Notes: generated from the sequence alone by a model not told the origin. DNA of 64,000 nt from Bradyrhizobium sp. Ash2021 (GCF_031202265.1 NZ_CP100605.1:1-64000); one strand, 5' to 3'; positions 23,108-31,910 are shown, counted from the first letter of the stretch. Translations and numbers: made by a program.

Positions 23108-24274
23108 TCAAAGAATCCCCCACGCCCGATAGCGTCCCCGCCCGGTCGCCTCGCGCAGGCCGAGCTCGGCGACGAGGTTTTGGGCCGCACGGGATGTGAT
23201 GCTCAGCTCCTGCGCGATCATGCCGGCCGAGACGATCGGGCGGGTCAGCACGTAATCGAGCAGCGCCGGCAGGTTTGAGGTGGCGCGGCGGCCGGCGAGT
23301 TTTCGGGCGAGCAGGTTTTTCGTCATCAGCCAGCGGTCGTGATCCTTGAGCCCGGCCTCGGCCGCGGTGGAGATGGCCTCGAGCTGCACAGCGAGCCGCG
23401 CCGCGGCGTCGCGCGGCTGCCGGCGCTCACGGGGAATCGCTTTCAGCCCGACACAGAGACAGGGCAGATGCCAGCGGGTCTTGCCGCGGTGGCGCAGCAG
23501 CGCGGCGGCGAGCAGGCGGCCGAGCCAGGGCGTGTGCTCGAGCGGTTCGACCGCACCCCAGGCCTCGGCGGCGAGCGCGGCCGCCAGCGTCGGCGGCACG
23601 CCGCGGGTCTGGTCGACCACGCCGCGCCAGTCGGCGAGACGGGCGTCCTCGTCCCAGTCGGGATCGTAGACCAAAGGGTCGCGCTCCGGCCGGGTCCGGC
23701 GCTCGCCCGCCAGCGTCCGCTCCGCCCTAGCGTTCGCGGCGTCGACCGCGGCGAAGGCGGCCGCGAGGTGCGGGTCGGTCGCGATGACGCCGAACGACGC
23801 GTCGGGGTGCGCCTCGACCGGCCCCCCGTCGGCGTCATCCTCGCCGGAGTCGTCCCCCCGTTCTTTCTTCCGGTCGCTCGTCTCGTTGCCTCCCGTCCCC
23901 TCGTCCCGGTCGCCCGGTCTGCCGCGGCCGCGCAAGGCGGCAAGCCCGGTGGCCGACAGCGTCCAGTCGGGTTTTTCCGCCGCGATGCGCCGGCGGGCGC
24001 GCAGCACGGCATGCGCCCGGGTCAGCTCGTGGGTGGGGGCGCGGACGTCCATGCCGGCGTCATGGAGAACCAGATCTTCGATGTGGACGAGCTCGCCGTC
24101 GAGCCACAGGCAGGCCGCGGCATCGGTATAATGGGTGCGGCTGATCCACCCCTCTTGGATCGGGCTGTTGGCCAGGCGTTCGTCGAGCCGGGCGAGCGCG
24201 TCCTCGGCCGCGGCGAGCGGCCCGGCGAGCTGGGCCCAGGGCAGCGGATCGGGGATTTTGTAGCCGGATACCAA
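23108..24274 (-). CDS. RHE_PE00001-family protein (DUF1612 with HTH)
   Basis: 388 aa, apparently from TTG 24274 (no ATG or GTG nearby in frame). IPDPLPWAQLAGPLAAAEDA, LARLDERLANSPIQEGWISR, DLVLHDAGMDVRAPTHELTR and a C-terminal helix-turn-helix (RPIVSAGMIAQELSITSRAA) are features of the plasmid-associated RHE_PE00001 family known in rhizobia. Residues about 120-165 form an acidic, charged linker. Function unknown; the domain layout suggests DNA binding. A dead partial copy lies at 15853-16165. Confidence 0.8.
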   Translation of the reverse strand: MVSGYKIPDPLPWAQLAGPLAAAEDALARLDERLANSPIQEGWISRTHYTDAAACLWLDGELVHIEDLVLHDAGMDVRAPTHELTRAHAVLRARRRIAAEKPDWTLSATGLAALRGRGRPGDRDEGTGGNETSDRKKERGDDSGEDDADGGPVEAHPDASFGVIATDPHLAAAFAAVDAANARAERTLAGERRTRPERDPLVYDPDWDEDARLADWRGVVDQTRGVPPTLAAALAAEAWGAVEPLEHTPWLGRLLAAALLRHRGKTRWHLPCLCVGLKAIPRERRQPRDAAARLAVQLEAISTAAEAGLKDHDRWLMTKNLLARKLAGRRATSNLPALLDYVLTRPIVSAGMIAQELSITSRAAQNLVAELGLREATGRGRYRAWGIL

Positions 24275-24365
24275 GGTGTTGATAACCTTAACGGGAATCG
24301 GTCAAACGGAAGCTAGCACGGAGTTGTGTTCCGTCATAGCGAGGCGGGTTCCCGGCCACCTCTGA

Positions 24366-24392
24366 CTATCGATAACCAGCCCTTATCGATAG
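24366..24392. repeat. Perfect inverted repeat, 10-bp arms, 7-bp spacer
   Basis: CTATCGATAA-CCAGCCC-TTATCGATAG. The arm and spacer lengths resemble a tyrosine-recombinase crossover core; a recombinase gene lies 1.6 kb away at 26033. It could equally be an operator of the gene ending at 23108. A second palindrome GTCCGGA-AG-TCCGGAC is at 24429-24444. Confidence 0.6.
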
Positions 24393-24576
24393 CGTTGGAC
24401 GTCAGCACGCAAATCAGCAATTCTGGCCGTCCGGAAGTCCGGACATCGTGTCGTCTGGGCACCAAATCGACCTGAGAGCCCGCCCTGCTGAGGGGCTTTG
24501 CCCTTCCGGAAGACAAAGTCCCCTGCCCTTCCGGTCGATTTTGGCCCCGGCGATCCGCGGGTGGGCGCGATCGCGG

Positions 24577-24876
24577 TCAGGAATCGTCGAACAGGCTGTC
24601 GCGAAATGCCTTGTCGGCCGGCCGTCCCCTGGCGGCATCGCCGCGCGCCCGAAGTTTTCGGGCGAAGTCGACGCCAACCTCGACCACAGACGCAAGCTCG
24701 GCATCGAGATATTCGAAACCGGGCTCCATCTCGCTGGCTTCGACCGCCGCGATCTCCTCGTTCAGATCCTCTGTCCGATCGACCCGGCGATCGCGGGCGA
24801 CCGCCTGGTACGGGTCGGTTGCCTCGGCGGCTTCGGGCGTTGGGGCGGTCTTCAGCTTGTCGGTTTGGAAGGCCAT
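24577..24876 (-). CDS. Conserved hypothetical protein, 99 aa
   Basis: ATG 24876 with AGGAGGGG 6 nt upstream. MAFQTDKLKTAPTPEAAEAT, an acidic middle (RTEDLNEEIAAVEASEMEPG) and ARGRPADKAFRDSLFDDS at the end. Probably helical, soluble; unknown function. Divergent from the vapBC-like operon. Confidence 0.65.
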   Translation of the reverse strand: MAFQTDKLKTAPTPEAAEATDPYQAVARDRRVDRTEDLNEEIAAVEASEMEPGFEYLDAELASVVEVGVDFARKLRARGDAARGRPADKAFRDSLFDDS

Positions 24877-24940
24877 GACGCACCCCTCCTTTCGGTTGCC
24901 GACAATAGCAGCGCGGTGGCAGCAGGTGAACCTCGCCACA

Positions 24941-24989
24941 TTGAAAATCTCCCTGAGGTCGCTTATAGTCACATTAGTCATTATAGTCA
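24941..24989 (+). promoter_or_regulatory. Promoter and operator of the Phd/PIN operon
   Basis: TTGAAA (24941-24946), 17-nt spacer, TATAGT (24964-24969). Three TAGTCA direct repeats at 24966, 24975 and 24984 (9-nt period) overlap the -10 and start region, a likely antitoxin binding array. Confidence 0.65.
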
Positions 24990-25001
24990 TAGGAGCAAGC
25001 T

Positions 25002-25280
25002 GTGACCGCATCCCAAAAGTCCCCCGCGCACGGTTCGGGCCATTGGACCGTGGCCGGAGCCAAGGCGCGGCTGTCCGAGGTGATCGAGCGGGCTCAAACC
25101 GAGCCTCAGATCATTACCCGCCACGGCAAGCCGAGCGTCGTCGTCGTCTCGGCCGAGGAATGGGCGCGCAAGACCGTCCGCAAAGGCACGCTTGCTGAAT
25201 TCCTGCTGACCTCGCCGCTGCGAGATGCCGATCTCGATCTTGAGCGGGTCCGCGATCAGCCGCGTGACCTCGAGCTATGA
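25002..25280 (+). CDS. vapB: Phd/YefM-family antitoxin
   Basis: 92 aa from GTG 25002 with AGGAGCAAGCT upstream. HWTVAGAKARLSEVIERAQT, EPQIITRHGKPSVVVVSAEE is the Phd DNA-binding fold; the acidic tail (LRDADLDLERVRDQPRDLEL) is the toxin-binding part. It overlaps the PIN toxin start by 4 nt. Confidence 0.9.
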   Translation: MTASQKSPAHGSGHWTVAGAKARLSEVIERAQTEPQIITRHGKPSVVVVSAEEWARKTVRKGTLAEFLLTSPLRDADLDLERVRDQPRDLEL

Positions 25281-25714
25281 AGGTTCTGCTCGACACCAAT
25301 GTGCTGTCAGAAGTCAGGCGGCCGGCGCCGGAGCCCAAGGTGCTCGCCTGGCTCGATACGATCGACGAGGATCGGGCCTTCATCAGCGTGGCGTCGATCG
25401 CCGAGCTGCGGCGGGGCATTGCACTGATGGACGACGGCCGGCGTCGCGAAGCGTTGGCCGCCTGGCTGGCGGTCGAGCTGCCGGGGCGCTTCTCGGGACG
25501 AATCTTGCCCATCGATCCGGCGATTGCCGAGCGTTGGGGCGACGTCATGGCGCAGGCGCGCCAGAGCGGCTTTGCGCTCTCCGTCATGGACGGCTTCTTT
25601 GCAGCAACGGCGCTCGCCCACCAGCTCGTGCTCGCGACCCGCAACACAAAGGACTTTGCGCCCCTCGGCGTGCCGCTGTTCAATCCCTGGACCGATGAAA
25701 GCGAAACGGGATGA
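25277..25714 (+). CDS. vapC: VapC-like PIN-domain toxin
   Basis: 145 aa. MKVLLDTNVLSEVRRPAPEP carries the first acidic residue, then SVASIAELRRGIAL (Glu), and LSVMDGFFAATALAHQLVLA (Asp), ATRNTKDF (Asp): the complete PIN RNase quartet. Expected to be a Mg-dependent RNase, often of tRNA, held inactive by the upstream antitoxin. Confidence 0.92.
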   Translation: MKVLLDTNVLSEVRRPAPEPKVLAWLDTIDEDRAFISVASIAELRRGIALMDDGRRREALAAWLAVELPGRFSGRILPIDPAIAERWGDVMAQARQSGFALSVMDGFFAATALAHQLVLATRNTKDFAPLGVPLFNPWTDESETG

Positions 25715-26019
25715 CCGCTCCTGTTCGCCTTCCGGATGCCGCCTCGCTCGAAGCCGTCCTGACCGGGCTTGATCCCGCCTCTGCCTATGCGGATCGGGTC
25801 CCCGCCCACGCCCGCGCATTCCCGGGTTTCGAGTTCCGCATCGTGCGCATCGACGACGACTATTGGCTCGGCTGGATTTTCCTGATGACCTGCGGCCTCT
25901 CGGTCGAGGCCGGCATCGGCCAGGCCATCGCGGCCGGGCTGCGTGAGCGGCGCGTCCGCCTACCTCACGATGACGCGCGCGGGCTGCTGCGCTTGGCGAA
26001 CGAGCCTTATGGATTCTGA
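25711..26019 (+). CDS. Hypothetical protein coupled to vapC
   Basis: 102 aa, ATG overlapping the vapC stop (ATGA). LDPASAYADRVPAHARAFPG, IVRIDDDYWLGWIFLMTCGL, then RRVRLPHDDARGLLRLANEP. Not recognised. Tight coupling to the toxin-antitoxin pair on one side and a recombinase on the other suggests one transcript. Confidence 0.6.
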   Translation: MTAPVRLPDAASLEAVLTGLDPASAYADRVPAHARAFPGFEFRIVRIDDDYWLGWIFLMTCGLSVEAGIGQAIAAGLRERRVRLPHDDARGLLRLANEPYGF

Positions 26020-26032
26020 CGGAGCGCCACCC

Positions 26033-27205
26033 ATGGACGACATCACCTCCGGCGCGCTGGTCTCCGACCCCGAAACTCGGCGGGCGCTGCAGCTCGACAC
26101 GCTCTCGGCCATCCTGCCGATGGAGCGGCGCGACCGGCTCGCCGAGCTCCTAACCGACGACGACGTTGCGACGCTCAAGCATCTCGCTCAAGAAGGCCTC
26201 GGCGAGAACTCGTTGCGGGCGCTGGCCTCCGATCTCGCCTATCTTGAAGCCTGGGCTCAGGCCGCGACCTGTGCGGCGTTGCCGTGGCCGGCCTCGGAAA
26301 GCCTCGCGTTGAAATTCGTGGCGCACCATCTGTGGAACCCGGCGAAGCGCGAGACCGATCCCCAGCACGGCATGCCGGCTGAGGTCGCCGCCGCGCTACG
26401 CAAAAGCGAGATGCTGCGCAGCACCGGCCCGCATGCGCCTTCGACGGTCAAGCGGCGCCTCGCAAGCTGGGGCACCTTGCATCGCTGGAAAGGGCAGGAG
26501 GGTCCGTTCCGCTCGCCCAGTTTGCGCTCGGCACTCCGGCTGGCGGTCCGGGCCAGCAACCGGCCGCGGCAGCGCAGGAGCAAGCGGGCGGTCACCCGCG
26601 ACGTCCTTGACCGTCTGCTCGCTACCTGCCGGTCCGACCGCCTGGCCGACACCCGCGATCTTGCCATCCTGCTGCTGGCGTTCGCCTCCGGCGGACGCCG
26701 GCGCAGCGAGGTGGCGCGGCTGCGGGTCGAGCAGCTCAGCGACGAACCGCCGGTCCCGTTTAATCCGCAGGACCCAAAATCCGAGACGTTGCCGTGCGTG
26801 GCCATTCAGCTCGGCCGCACCAAGACCGGCCAAGCGGATGAGGCGGGGAGGGTGCTGCTGGTCGGGCCGCCGGTTGAGGCGCTGCGCGAATGGCTCGAAC
26901 GGGCCGACATCAGCAAGGGGCCGATCTTCCGTGCCATCGACCGTTGGGAGGCGGTGGAGGAGGGGGCGCTGACGCCGCAGTCGATCAATCTGATTGTGAA
27001 GCGGCGCTGCGCGCTGGCGGGCTTGGAGGCGAGGGAGTTTTCCGCCCACGGCTTGAGATCCGGGTATCTGACGGAGGCGGCGCAACGCGGAGTTTCCTTG
27101 CCGGAGGCAATGCAGCAATCCCAGCATCGATCCGTGCAACAGGCGGCCAATTATTACAACGAAGCAGATCGACGACTCGGTCAAGCTGCACGGCTCGGTG
27201 TTTGA
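26033..27205 (+). CDS. Tyrosine recombinase / site-specific integrase
   Basis: 390 aa from ATG 26033 (GGAG 8 nt upstream). N-terminal SAM-like core-binding domain (residues about 35-185), catalytic domain with Arg in LLAFASGGRRRSEVARL, His-x-x-Arg in FSAHGLRSGYLTEA, His in SQHRSVQQAANYY and the nucleophile Tyr in the same segment (ANYYNEADRR). All catalytic residues present, so active. Could be the plasmid's multimer resolvase or an integrase for a mobile segment; see the inverted repeat at 24366. Confidence 0.88.
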   Translation: MDDITSGALVSDPETRRALQLDTLSAILPMERRDRLAELLTDDDVATLKHLAQEGLGENSLRALASDLAYLEAWAQAATCAALPWPASESLALKFVAHHLWNPAKRETDPQHGMPAEVAAALRKSEMLRSTGPHAPSTVKRRLASWGTLHRWKGQEGPFRSPSLRSALRLAVRASNRPRQRRSKRAVTRDVLDRLLATCRSDRLADTRDLAILLLAFASGGRRRSEVARLRVEQLSDEPPVPFNPQDPKSETLPCVAIQLGRTKTGQADEAGRVLLVGPPVEALREWLERADISKGPIFRAIDRWEAVEEGALTPQSINLIVKRRCALAGLEAREFSAHGLRSGYLTEAAQRGVSLPEAMQQSQHRSVQQAANYYNEADRRLGQAARLGV

Positions 27206-27310
27206 ACGGCCGCGGCCCGAGGCCGAACGTAAATTCGGCTAGTCTAGCGGCGGGGTGAAAAGGGGTAGACTGGACGTCGGCTGGGACGCGATTCGGGCCA
27301 TTCGAGGAGA

Positions 27311-27326
27311 GTTGACCGCGGTCAAC
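27311..27326. promoter_or_regulatory. parS: parS site 1 (RepB binding)
   Basis: Perfect palindrome GTTGACCGCGGTCAAC; fits the repABC parS consensus GTTNNCNGCNGNNAAC at every defined base. Confidence 0.88.
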
Positions 27327-27424
27327 TTTCTCTTGATCGGGGGGTGATCAGCCTTCGCGTGCGGGCCGGAACCTGTCCAGCGGATGCACGAGCGGGTGGT
27401 GGCGCGAGGTGGGATCTCCGTGGA

Positions 27425-27440
27425 GTTGACCGCGGTCAAC
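27425..27440. promoter_or_regulatory. parS: parS site 2 (RepB binding)
   Basis: Second identical GTTGACCGCGGTCAAC, 114 bp from site 1. Confidence 0.88.
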
Positions 27441-27576
27441 TTTTCCGGGAGGGGCCCAGTATGACTGTTAAGGATTCGTTTACCCTTTAATTGTTGCGCG
27501 ATCGGCCAGAATCGGGCGTACTAGCCACGCTTTGCGCATATCCTGCATCCGAAATTCGTAACTACGCGAGAAAGCC

Positions 27577-28803
27577 GTGGCCCTGAACGACCAACAAGCG
27601 ATCGCGCCAATCCCGTCGGCCGCGCTCCCATCGATCCACGATACGATTGCGGCCGACGCGCGGGAACTCTCCGCGAAGCTTCATGCCCATCGCATGAAGC
27701 TGTTCCCGCCAAAAGCTCGCAAGAACCTCCGCCGGTTTACATCCGGCGAAGTCGCTAAACTCGTCGGTATCAATGACGGCTACCTCCGCCAATTGTCGCT
27801 GGAGGGAAGGGGCCCTCAGCCTGACACCAGCCCATCGGGTCGACGGTCGTACACATTCGAAGACATTCAGAGCCTTCGGGCTTATCTCGACGAATCCGGC
27901 AAGGGCGTGCGCCGATACCGACCGCATCGCGTCGCGGGCGAACAGTTGCAAGTCATCGGCGTCGTCAATTTCAAGGGTGGATCAGGCAAGACCACCACCG
28001 CCGCGCATCTCGCTCAACATCTCACGCTACAGGGATATCGGGTGCTCGCGGTCGATCTCGATCCGCAGGCCTCGCTCTCGGCGCTGCACGGCTATCAGCC
28101 AGAGTTTGACGTCGAGGAAAACGGAACCCTCTACGGCGCCATCCGCTATGACGACGCGCGTCGCGAGCTGGACGAGATCATTCGACAGACTTACTTTTCG
28201 GGGCTCGACATCGTCCCCGGCAATATCGAACTGATGGAATTCGAACACGAGACCCCGAAAGCGTTAGCTATGCGCCAGTCGGGTGATCCGCTGTTCTTCG
28301 CCCGCGTTGCCCGTGCCCTCGCCACCGTCCAGGACCGTTACGACGTCGTCGTGATCGATTGTCCGCCCCAACTTGGGTTTCTCACGCTCTCCGCGCTCTG
28401 CGCGGCAACCGCGATCTTGATCCCGGTGCATCCACAAATGCTCGACGTCATGTCGATGTGCCAATTCCTCATCATGACATCCGACCTCCTCGCCGTCGTC
28501 GCCAAGGCAGGCGGCAACATGAATTACGATTGGATGCGCTATCTCGTGACGCGCTACGAGCCCGGTGATGGACCGCAGGCCCAAATGGTCGGCTTCATGC
28601 GCTCGCTGTTCGGCGATCGCATGGTCACCAATATGATGCTGAAAAGCACGGCGATCTCCGACGCCGGTATCACGAAGCAAACACTCTATGAGGTCAGCCG
28701 CGATCAGTTCACACGCGCTACCTACGACCGCGCGATGGAATCGCTGGACAGCGTCAATGGCGAAATTCAAAGCCTCATCCAGACCGCATGGGGGAGGGCC
28801 TAA
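27577..28803 (+). CDS. repA: RepA, ParA-type partition ATPase of repABC
   Basis: 408 aa from GTG 27577. N-terminal helix-turn-helix region (FTSGEVAKLVGINDGYLRQL, LEGRGPQPDTSPSGRRSYTF), then deviant Walker A FKGGSGKTTTAAHLAQ (residues about 132-147), LAVDLDPQASLSAL, and Walker B region YDVVVIDCPPQLGFLTLSAL. RepA partitions the plasmid with RepB and represses the repABC promoter. It is followed by repB with a one-base overlap. Confidence 0.95.
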   Translation: MALNDQQAIAPIPSAALPSIHDTIAADARELSAKLHAHRMKLFPPKARKNLRRFTSGEVAKLVGINDGYLRQLSLEGRGPQPDTSPSGRRSYTFEDIQSLRAYLDESGKGVRRYRPHRVAGEQLQVIGVVNFKGGSGKTTTAAHLAQHLTLQGYRVLAVDLDPQASLSALHGYQPEFDVEENGTLYGAIRYDDARRELDEIIRQTYFSGLDIVPGNIELMEFEHETPKALAMRQSGDPLFFARVARALATVQDRYDVVVIDCPPQLGFLTLSALCAATAILIPVHPQMLDVMSMCQFLIMTSDLLAVVAKAGGNMNYDWMRYLVTRYEPGDGPQAQMVGFMRSLFGDRMVTNMMLKSTAISDAGITKQTLYEVSRDQFTRATYDRAMESLDSVNGEIQSLIQTAWGRA

Positions 28804-29819
28804 TGGGTCGCAAAAACCTGCTTGCTGACCTCATGGACGACAAGTTGACCGCGGTCAACGAACCGCTGTCTGGTGAGCCCAGCGACAATCGGAAACCTTC
28901 CCAACCAACACTCGGATCGCGCGGGGCAGTCGGCGCCATGAGCCGCTCGCTCGAGATGTTGTCCGCGGAGCGCGATGCCGCCAAGGCCCTGACCGAACAA
29001 CTCACCACCGGTCAAGCCGTCGTTGAAATTGATCCAGGATTGATCGACTCCTCAATCGTTCCGGATCGCATGACGGGCGTCGACGAGAAGCAGCCCGCTC
29101 TCGTCGAATCGATTCGCGCCAATGGACAATTGGTTCCGATCCTCCTTCGCCCGCATCCAACCAGTCCAGGACGATTTCAGATCGCCTATGGCCATCGTCG
29201 CGTCCGTGCGCTTGCCGAACTTGGCCATCCCGCGCGGGCCGTGGTCCGTGACCTGAGCGACGAAGACTTGGTGGTGGCACAAGGCAAAGAGAATGGCGAA
29301 CGCGAGGATCTGTCGTTCATTGAGCGGGCAACTTATGCCGCCGCGCTCGAGGATCGTGGATTCAAGCGTGAGATCATCATGGCGGCGCTCAGCGTCGACA
29401 AGACAGAACTCTCCCGCCTCATCTCCGTCACGAGGGCCCTGCCACGGAGCCTGGTCGACGCGATCGGGCCAGCGCCGAAAACGGGCCGCCGGCGCTGGAT
29501 GGAGCTGGCAGAGCGGATGGTGGGTCGCCACGAACAAAAGGCATTGGCTGACAGCGTAGCTAGCGATCGGTTCGTGCGTGCTACTTCCGACGAACGGTTC
29601 GCGATCACGTTCGCCGCGCTGGCGCCCCGCAAGCCCAAAGCTCCACGGCCGACGAGTTGGACTGACGACGACGGCAAGAAAATCGTGAAGATCGAACGTC
29701 GCGCAGATAGCGTCACGCTCGCGCTTGATGAAAAGGCCGCGCCGGCGTTTGGAGACTTTGTGATTTCGCGGCTGCCGGAACTCTACCGCGCTTTTCGCGA
29801 GGGACGCACCGATGAATGA
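28803..29819 (+). CDS. repB: RepB, ParB-type partition protein of repABC
   Basis: 338 aa; ATG 28803 overlaps the repA stop (TAATG). MGRKNLLADLMDDKLTAVNE is the usual RepB start; the ParB/Srx domain has GRFQIAYGHRRVRALAELG and VAQGKENGEREDLSFIERAT; an HTH around FKREIIMAALSVDKTELSRL binds parS. A parS palindrome lies inside its first codons (28844-28859). Confidence 0.95.
   Translation: MGRKNLLADLMDDKLTAVNEPLSGEPSDNRKPSQPTLGSRGAVGAMSRSLEMLSAERDAAKALTEQLTTGQAVVEIDPGLIDSSIVPDRMTGVDEKQPALVESIRANGQLVPILLRPHPTSPGRFQIAYGHRRVRALAELGHPARAVVRDLSDEDLVVAQGKENGEREDLSFIERATYAAALEDRGFKREIIMAALSVDKTELSRLISVTRALPRSLVDAIGPAPKTGRRRWMELAERMVGRHEQKALADSVASDRFVRATSDERFAITFAALAPRKPKAPRPTSWTDDDGKKIVKIERRADSVTLALDEKAAPAFGDFVISRLPELYRAFREGRTDE
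28844..28859. promoter_or_regulatory. parS: parS site 3, inside repB
   Basis: GTTGACCGCGGTCAAC encoded within codons 14-19 of repB. Confidence 0.88.
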
Positions 29820-29923
29820 CATCGCGCGTCTCGCCCCTTTGGATATGGCGCCGTCCGGACCTCTCATGGTCAGGCGACGCGATGCGTACCCGCGTTTCCG
29901 TCCTCTAACCGTAGGAGCATAGC

Positions 29924-29983
29924 GGAAAAGAAAAGGCCCCCGAAACGTCTCCGTCCGAAAGCCTTCTCTCGTCATGTTTGGCG
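29924..29983 (-). ncRNA. repABC counter-transcribed RNA (incompatibility RNA)
   Basis: In the repB-repC gap on the minus strand: TTGACT (30018-30013), 16-nt spacer, ATTCTC (29996-29991), start near 29983, and a terminator hairpin with arms AAGGC/GCCTT (29965-29933) followed by TTTTCTTTT. The predicted length of about 60 nt is as in other repABC ctRNAs, which block repC expression and set copy number and incompatibility. Confidence 0.8.
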
Positions 29984-30080
29984 ACTGACAGAGAATCACT
30001 TTCGCGAATCGCAGTCAAGCGTCTTTAGCGACGGCGCCGTTTTGGCGAGCAGATTTTCTTTGCCCGCATGAGGCAAAGAC

Positions 30081-31313
30081 ATGCAGTCACACTCTCCAAC
30101 GACGCCCTTTGGGCGGCGATCGCTGACGCTCGCGCATGTGGCGAGCCAAATGGGGGCTACGGCGCGGCCCCCTGAAAAGGTCGTGCACAAATGGAATGTT
30201 TTCCACGCCATCTGTACGGCGCGGCCGCGCCTTGGGGTGTCGGAGCGCTCGCTTTCTGTGTTGAACGCGCTTTTGACCTTCCATCCGGAGACGGCACTGA
30301 CAGGGGAGGACGACCTTATCGTCTTTCCGTCCAACGACAAGCTGACGTTGCGGGCGCACGGCATGCCCGCTTCGACATTACGCCGCCACCTCGCCGTCCT
30401 GGTCGACGCTGGATTGATCATTCGGCGCGATAGCCCAAACGGCAAACGCTACGCGCGGAAAAGCGGCGCCGGCGAAATCGAGCTTGCCTTCGGCTTCGAT
30501 CTGTCACCGCTCGTCGTGCGGTCAGAAGAGTTCGAGCACCTGGCGGCCGACATCGAAGCAGAGGCGCGCGCGCTCAAGCTTGTGCGCGAGCGCATCACGT
30601 TGTGCCGGCGCGACATCGCCAAGATGATTGCCACCGGCATCGAGGAAGGCGTCCCGACGCGCAGGGGAGGGCAGGGGCCGGCCGACTGGCAAGAAGTCCA
30701 CGCCGCCTTCAGGGCAATGCTAGCCCAGATTCCGAGGACCGCTACGCGTCAGCAGCTCGAGCCGATCGCCGACGAGTTGTCTCAACTTGCCGACGACGTG
30801 CTCAATCTCCTGGAGGCACACATTAAATCCAAGAATCTGAGCGCCAATGAGTCCCAGTCTGAGCGCCACATACAGAATTCAAATACAGACGCCCCTATTG
30901 ATCTTGAACCTAGCCTCCAAGAAGGCAGGGCGGGGAGAGCTGAGCCAAAACTTCAACCATCGCGAGTCGCGGAAGGTTCGTATCCGTTGGGAATGGTCCT
31001 GAGTGCATGCCCGGACATCGTCGATTATGCGAAGGGCGGGATTTCGAACTGGCGCGATTTCCTGGCCACCGCGGGCGTTGTGCGATCGATGCTGGGGATC
31101 AGTCCGAGCGCCTGGGAGGAGGCGCAAACCGTCCTGGGCGAAATGCAAGCGGCGGTCGTCGTCGCATGCATCCTGCAGCGTGGGACCACGATCAGATCAG
31201 CTGGCGGCTACTTGCGCGGACTGACGCGAAAAGCGGAGGTCGGGGAATTTTCCCTTGGGCCGATCCTGATGTCGCAGATCAATTCCCGGCTCCACGAAAA
31301 GCGACGAGCTTGA
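30081..31313 (+). CDS. repC: RepC replication initiator
   Basis: 410 aa from ATG 30081. PFGRRSLTLAHVASQMGATA, VHKWNVFHAICTARPRLGVS, SVLNALLTFHPETALTGEDD, LIVFPSNDKLTLRAHGMPAS and TLRRHLAVLVDAGLIIRRDS PNGKRYARK are the RepC N-terminal DNA-binding region; the C-terminal part has WRDFLATAGVVRSMLGISPS and RGTTIRSAGGYLRGLTRKA. The repABC origin lies inside repC in studied plasmids; the AT-richer stretch around 30830-30910 is a candidate. Confidence 0.95.
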   Translation: MQSHSPTTPFGRRSLTLAHVASQMGATARPPEKVVHKWNVFHAICTARPRLGVSERSLSVLNALLTFHPETALTGEDDLIVFPSNDKLTLRAHGMPASTLRRHLAVLVDAGLIIRRDSPNGKRYARKSGAGEIELAFGFDLSPLVVRSEEFEHLAADIEAEARALKLVRERITLCRRDIAKMIATGIEEGVPTRRGGQGPADWQEVHAAFRAMLAQIPRTATRQQLEPIADELSQLADDVLNLLEAHIKSKNLSANESQSERHIQNSNTDAPIDLEPSLQEGRAGRAEPKLQPSRVAEGSYPLGMVLSACPDIVDYAKGGISNWRDFLATAGVVRSMLGISPSAWEEAQTVLGEMQAAVVVACILQRGTTIRSAGGYLRGLTRKAEVGEFSLGPILMSQINSRLHEKRRA

Positions 31314-31704
31314 GCGATGGGAAGACCGGGGACTGTGCCGGATTCCGGCTTGAGCGGCCGTAGCGAGGTCGTTCGGCTGCATTGCGGGCGATGTTGCCGA
31401 CCTTACGCGAACCGGTGTCATAGGGTCTTCCTCGGCTTCGAGTTGTCGCTCCCCGTTGCATGGCTGGATTCCTATGGCCGCCGACGGCTCGGTCGACCGC
31501 TGGAGAAGATTTTTCGCTTGCCGGATCCATCCGCAAGCGGGGGCTCCGCTGGATTCCTTGCGCTCGCCGTTCGCCGCCAAAAAATTCTTTGCCTTCGGCC
31601 GGGTGCCGCGCGCGCTCGCCCTCTGCCCGCGTCTCGCGGCTTCTGCTCTGTTTCGTCGTTTCGGCCGTTACGGACATCGTAACCTGGCGCAGGCCCCAGA
31701 ACAT
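31314..31704. other. Intergenic after repC
   Basis: No gene recognised on either strand; frames here lack family resemblance. Confidence 0.4.
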
Positions 31705-31722
31705 TGTTGGTTCAAACCAACA
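31705..31722. promoter_or_regulatory. parS-like palindrome 1 of the second parAB
   Basis: TGTTGGTTCAAACCAACA: 8-bp arms, 2-bp centre. Confidence 0.7.
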
Positions 31723-31910
31723 GGGCAGGGGGCGCGGCTGGGCTTCCGGTTTCGGTTGTCTTCCGTCAACACCACCGTCGCCTGTCCAGTGATGTGAACT
31801 GGTTTCGACTCGGCGCCTTCTTTCTTTTGGATCGGTCTACCTGACTCTTCTGGCAGGGGATTTTGTGCCCGGATTTCAGGATTGTGCGGCACGCGCTGAT
31901 CCGTAGCGGG

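Larger units (their letters stand above)
27206..27576 (+). promoter_or_regulatory. repABC upstream region with two parS sites
   Basis: Non-coding control region of repABC. It contains GTTGACCGCGGTCAAC twice (27311-27326, 27425-27440). Confidence 0.7.
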
